From Alphaproteobacteria bacterium (GTDB lineage Bacteria; Pseudomonadota; Alphaproteobacteria; Rhizobiales; Devosiaceae): a DNA stretch of 7,407 bases. The notes below the pieces were generated by a model, which made no database searches, was not told where the DNA came from, and saw only the letters and a list, made by a program, of their open reading frames with translations. How positions within the stretch are numbered: position 1 is the stretch's first letter; each line of letters begins with the position of its first letter. Below are positions 5,079 to 7,407 of the stretch, piece by piece. The position numbers and the translations under genes were made by a program. Where the stretch lies: contig JAJRRJ010000181.1 in NCBI GenBank assembly GCA_024279575.1, forward strand, positions 1 through 7,407. Reading direction: 5' to 3'.

Positions 5079-6443
5079 GTGACCTTTCTGGTACAAAAGC
5101 CCGTTTTTCTCAATGACCAGCACAAAATTCTATTTCGCTTTTCACTGGGTATTCATCATTTTACTGAAACGCTGACCCTGCCCGCTAGGCCCAAAACGCG
5201 GCCCGCCCCGCCGCCCCATTTTACATCCCTGCTAAACCTGAGCGCCTGCGTTCTTGGCACAAGTTATTTCAAACTTCTGGCCCCCAAAACCATTGCCATT
5301 GAGCAATTTTGCTTAACGCCGCTGCAACAACAACTGGTTTTGGATGTTTATGAAAACGGCATGGGTGAGTTTTATGCCCGCAATAATCTGTCCAGGTTTG
5401 GAAAATTACACATTGAGGTTGACACATCCACCGCTTCCGCTGCCCCGCTTTTCAGTACAAATCCACCGCTGAGCTCCCTTAGCGCACGCGCTGCAAAAGC
5501 CGCTTTACTTCTGGTCGGCGGAGGTAAGGATTCAAACGTATCCGCCCAATTATTGCACCAGGCGAACATTGATTTCACCCCGTTTGCCGTCAATCCCAAA
5601 GGTCCGATTTTTACCAGCATTGAGACCATGGAAAAAAGGCCCCTCTTTGTGGAGCGCCAGCTTGACCCCGCCATGCTCGCCCTTTCCCGCCAGCCTGGTT
5701 TTTTCAACGGCCATGTGCCCTCAACTGCCATCAATGCAATGATCGCGTCACTTATCGCCACTTTGTTTGATTTTGACACCATTATCCTGTCCAATGAGCG
5801 CTCCGCCAGCGAACCCAATATGGCCTTTGATGGTCGGCCGGTAAATCACCAGCACTCAAAAAGTCTGGTTTTTGAGAAGCTTCTGGGTCGGACATTGAGC
5901 CAAACCAGTCACAATCATCTGAAATGCTTTTCGCTTTTACGCCCCCTGTCCGAACTAAAAATTGCCCAATTATTTTCACAAACCAGAATTTTTGATGCGA
6001 AATTTTCCAGCTGTAATTCCAATTTCAAACAAGATAAAAACGATACAACCAACAAAACGATTCGATGGTGTAACACCTGCCCAAAATGTCATTTTGTCTA
6101 TCTTATGCTCGCCCCTTTTATGATCCCGGATCGCCTGCTGAACATTTTTGGCGACACTCCTCTATCCAGGCCTGAAAACATGAAATCTTTCAGCGCACTG
6201 GCTGGCCTGAGCGACCAAAAACCCTGGGAATGCGTTGGCGAAACAATGGAAGCCGCCGCCACCATCCACAAGCTCTCCACCATGCCCCCTTTTCAATCAA
6301 CGCCACTCATTGAGGAACTGGCAACAAAACTGGTTGGGAAACACGGGGAGAAAAAACTAATTGCAGTGTGGAATGATCTATTTATAGATAGCAAAGATCA
6401 CTGCGTGCCTGAGCGCTTTAACGCCTGCCTGCCCAACGGTTGA
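5079..6443 (+). CDS. murL: UDP-N-acetyl-alpha-D-muramoyl-L-alanyl-L-glutamate epimerase
   Basis: I identify this as MurL, which epimerises the terminal L-glutamate of UDP-MurNAc-L-Ala-L-Glu to the D form during cytoplasmic peptidoglycan precursor synthesis. The characterised enzyme (Xanthomonas oryzae) needs ATP and Mg2+. In 454 residues one sees ALLLVGGGKDSNVS (142-155), a PP-loop-like ATP-binding motif; NGHVPSTA (210-217); ILSNERSASEPN (236-247); NHQHSKS (256-262); and the cysteine cluster WCNTCPKCHFVYLMLAPF (330-347), with C312 nearby. GLSDQKPWECVGE (376-388) is a further conserved-looking block near the C terminus. Length fits the family. The start is GTG directly after the phosphoesterase TAA, with only a weak binding site, so expression may rely on coupling. 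The strongest support is the next gene, a Mur ligase of MurD2 type 26 bp downstream. A Lys/Asn-rich stretch at 313-329 has much lower GC than its surroundings. Function is inferred from remembered family features and context. Confidence 0.85.
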   Translation: MTFLVQKPVFLNDQHKILFRFSLGIHHFTETLTLPARPKTRPAPPPHFTSLLNLSACVLGTSYFKLLAPKTIAIEQFCLTPLQQQLVLDVYENGMGEFYARNNLSRFGKLHIEVDTSTASAAPLFSTNPPLSSLSARAAKAALLLVGGGKDSNVSAQLLHQANIDFTPFAVNPKGPIFTSIETMEKRPLFVERQLDPAMLALSRQPGFFNGHVPSTAINAMIASLIATLFDFDTIILSNERSASEPNMAFDGRPVNHQHSKSLVFEKLLGRTLSQTSHNHLKCFSLLRPLSELKIAQLFSQTRIFDAKFSSCNSNFKQDKNDTTNKTIRWCNTCPKCHFVYLMLAPFMIPDRLLNIFGDTPLSRPENMKSFSALAGLSDQKPWECVGETMEAAATIHKLSTMPPFQSTPLIEELATKLVGKHGEKKLIAVWNDLFIDSKDHCVPERFNACLPNG

Positions 6444-6455
6444 CAGCAACTATCT

Positions 6456-6460
6456 GAGGA
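6456..6460 (+). promoter_or_regulatory. Ribosome-binding site of murD2
   Basis: GAGGA lies 9 nt before the ATG at 6470, in the 26-bp gap after the murL stop. It supports that start and independent initiation for this gene. Confidence 0.5.
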
Positions 6461-6469
6461 ATTTCAATC

Positions 6470-7407
6470 ATGTCAATCACGGGACCAATTCTGCTTTACG
6501 GTGCAGGGCGCGAAGCCGCTTCCTCCCGAAAACTACTTGGCGAAATCGCCCCCAACGCACAAATAGATGTATGCGTGGACTCTGGTGAAGCCAATATTCC
6601 TGACACAACACTTGTTCCTGTCAGCACAATAATTGAGGCTTTCAATAACAAGCACTATTCAATGGTCGTACGTTCCCCCGGTGTATCCATATACAAAGAC
6701 GAACTCATCGCTGCCAAAAATGCAGGCATAGAAGTCACCACAAATGTCAATCTTTGGGCCACCTATCGCCGGGGCAGCACCAAAGTGATTGCCCTGACCG
6801 GCACGAAAGGGAAAAGCACCACCGCCAAACTCATTTTTACAATTTTGCAAACCCATGGGTATGATGTGGGTCTGGCAGGAAACATCGGGGTGCCCGTCAC
6901 GGACCTGCCCAGCCACGATTATGTCGTACTTGAGCTTTCATCTTTTCAATGTGCAGATCTGCAACTGAACCCCAACTTCATTGGCATTACCTCCCTGTTT
7001 CCAGAGCACCTGGACTGGCACGGAGACGCGGCGACCTACTTTGCCGACAAAATGAACATATTGCGCCGCAAGGCTATTTATTCCTGCGCACTGTCGCCTC
7101 AAATTTCCGCTCACCCCGACCTGCCCCAACCCCCAAAAGGGTTGGTGAATAAGTTACCCAACCTCACCCTTCGGTTTGGTGAACAGGTTGTAGCCCAAGT
7201 TGCCAGATCAAAGCTCAAGGGAAACCACAATCTTCAAAATGCCCTGCTTGGCGCGCGACTGGCCATGGGTGCAGGTGCTTCGGAAAAATCTGTCCTGAAC
7301 GGCATCGCCGCGTTTGAACCTCTGCCCCACCGACTTCAAGAGTTTCTGGCCGGGGGCAAAACCTTTGTCAACGATTCCATTGCCACCAATCCCGAAGCCA
7401 CAAAAGC
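6470..7407 (+). CDS. murD2: UDP-N-acetylmuramoyl-L-alanine--L-glutamate ligase, 3'-truncated by window end
   Basis: An ATP-dependent Mur ligase that, as the partner of MurL, is predicted to join L-glutamate (not D-glutamate) to UDP-MurNAc-L-Ala in the cytoplasm. The 312 visible residues cover the UDP-binding N-terminal domain (LLYGAGREAASSRKLL, 8-23; RSPGVS, 68-73) and the central ATPase domain. That domain has the P-loop GTKGKST at 111-117, GNIG at 137-140, ELSSFQ at 155-160, FPEHLDWHG at 177-185 and a lysine (K194) in YFADKMNIL at the place of the carbamylated lysine of MurD. KGNHNLQNALLGA (250-262) and PHRLQ (286-290) follow, then VNDSIATNPEAT (300-311) at the start of the C-terminal domain. 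Classical MurD usually has NDSKATN at that last site; isoleucine replaces lysine here, in keeping with a different amino-acid site. Ordinary D-Glu-adding MurD is the alternative; position directly after murL argues for MurD2. The C-terminal domain lies beyond the window. Confidence 0.85.
   Translation, partial: MSITGPILLYGAGREAASSRKLLGEIAPNAQIDVCVDSGEANIPDTTLVPVSTIIEAFNNKHYSMVVRSPGVSIYKDELIAAKNAGIEVTTNVNLWATYRRGSTKVIALTGTKGKSTTAKLIFTILQTHGYDVGLAGNIGVPVTDLPSHDYVVLELSSFQCADLQLNPNFIGITSLFPEHLDWHGDAATYFADKMNILRRKAIYSCALSPQISAHPDLPQPPKGLVNKLPNLTLRFGEQVVAQVARSKLKGNHNLQNALLGARLAMGAGASEKSVLNGIAAFEPLPHRLQEFLAGGKTFVNDSIATNPEATK

Noticed and set aside
5372..5818. Antisense open frame opposite murL
   Set aside because: No domain or ribosome-binding site supports it, while the plus-strand frame carries clear motifs.

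Overview
The window looks like chromosomal DNA from an alphaproteobacterium of middling GC content. The main clues are a Rieske iron-sulfur subunit start (petA) divergent from trmL, an arrangement I recall from alphaproteobacterial genomes, and an alphaproteobacterial-type CCA-adding enzyme downstream of a CoA-pyrophosphatase Nudix gene. No phage, insertion sequence, CRISPR array, rRNA or tRNA was seen. The genus cannot be named from this sequence.

Layout. The left edge carries the first 27 codons of petA on the minus strand. A 271-bp divergent intergenic region separates it from trmL (355-825, plus), a tRNA wobble-base 2'-O-methyltransferase. trmL converges on a minus-strand block that reads, in its own direction: GNAT acetyltransferase (3434-2820), a Nudix CoA pyrophosphatase (2790-2089) and a CCA-adding tRNA nucleotidyltransferase (2080 or 2089 to 869). 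These three are closely spaced or overlapping and are probably one transcript. Upstream of them, also on minus, is a second, different Nudix hydrolase (4071-3610), 175 bp away and possibly separately transcribed.

The right half is a plus-strand operon: a calcineurin-like metallophosphoesterase (4188-5078), then a gene whose GTG start directly follows the phosphoesterase stop (5079-6443), then a Mur ligase that runs off the window end (6470 onward). I read the last two as murL and murD2. Together they make a route to UDP-MurNAc-L-Ala-D-Glu without free D-glutamate: MurD2 adds L-glutamate to UDP-MurNAc-L-Ala, and MurL then epimerises the terminal residue in an ATP-dependent step. The pathway was described in Xanthomonas oryzae. 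It is the most notable content of the window, because it may replace the usual MurI racemase plus D-Glu-specific MurD.

Other points of interest are a Lys-Arg instead of Arg-Arg in the Tat signal of the Rieske protein, a short 15-bp tandem repeat encoding pentapeptide-like residues at the N terminus of the CoA-pyrophosphatase, a PP-loop plus cysteine-cluster architecture in MurL, and several small inverted repeats in the intergenic regions.
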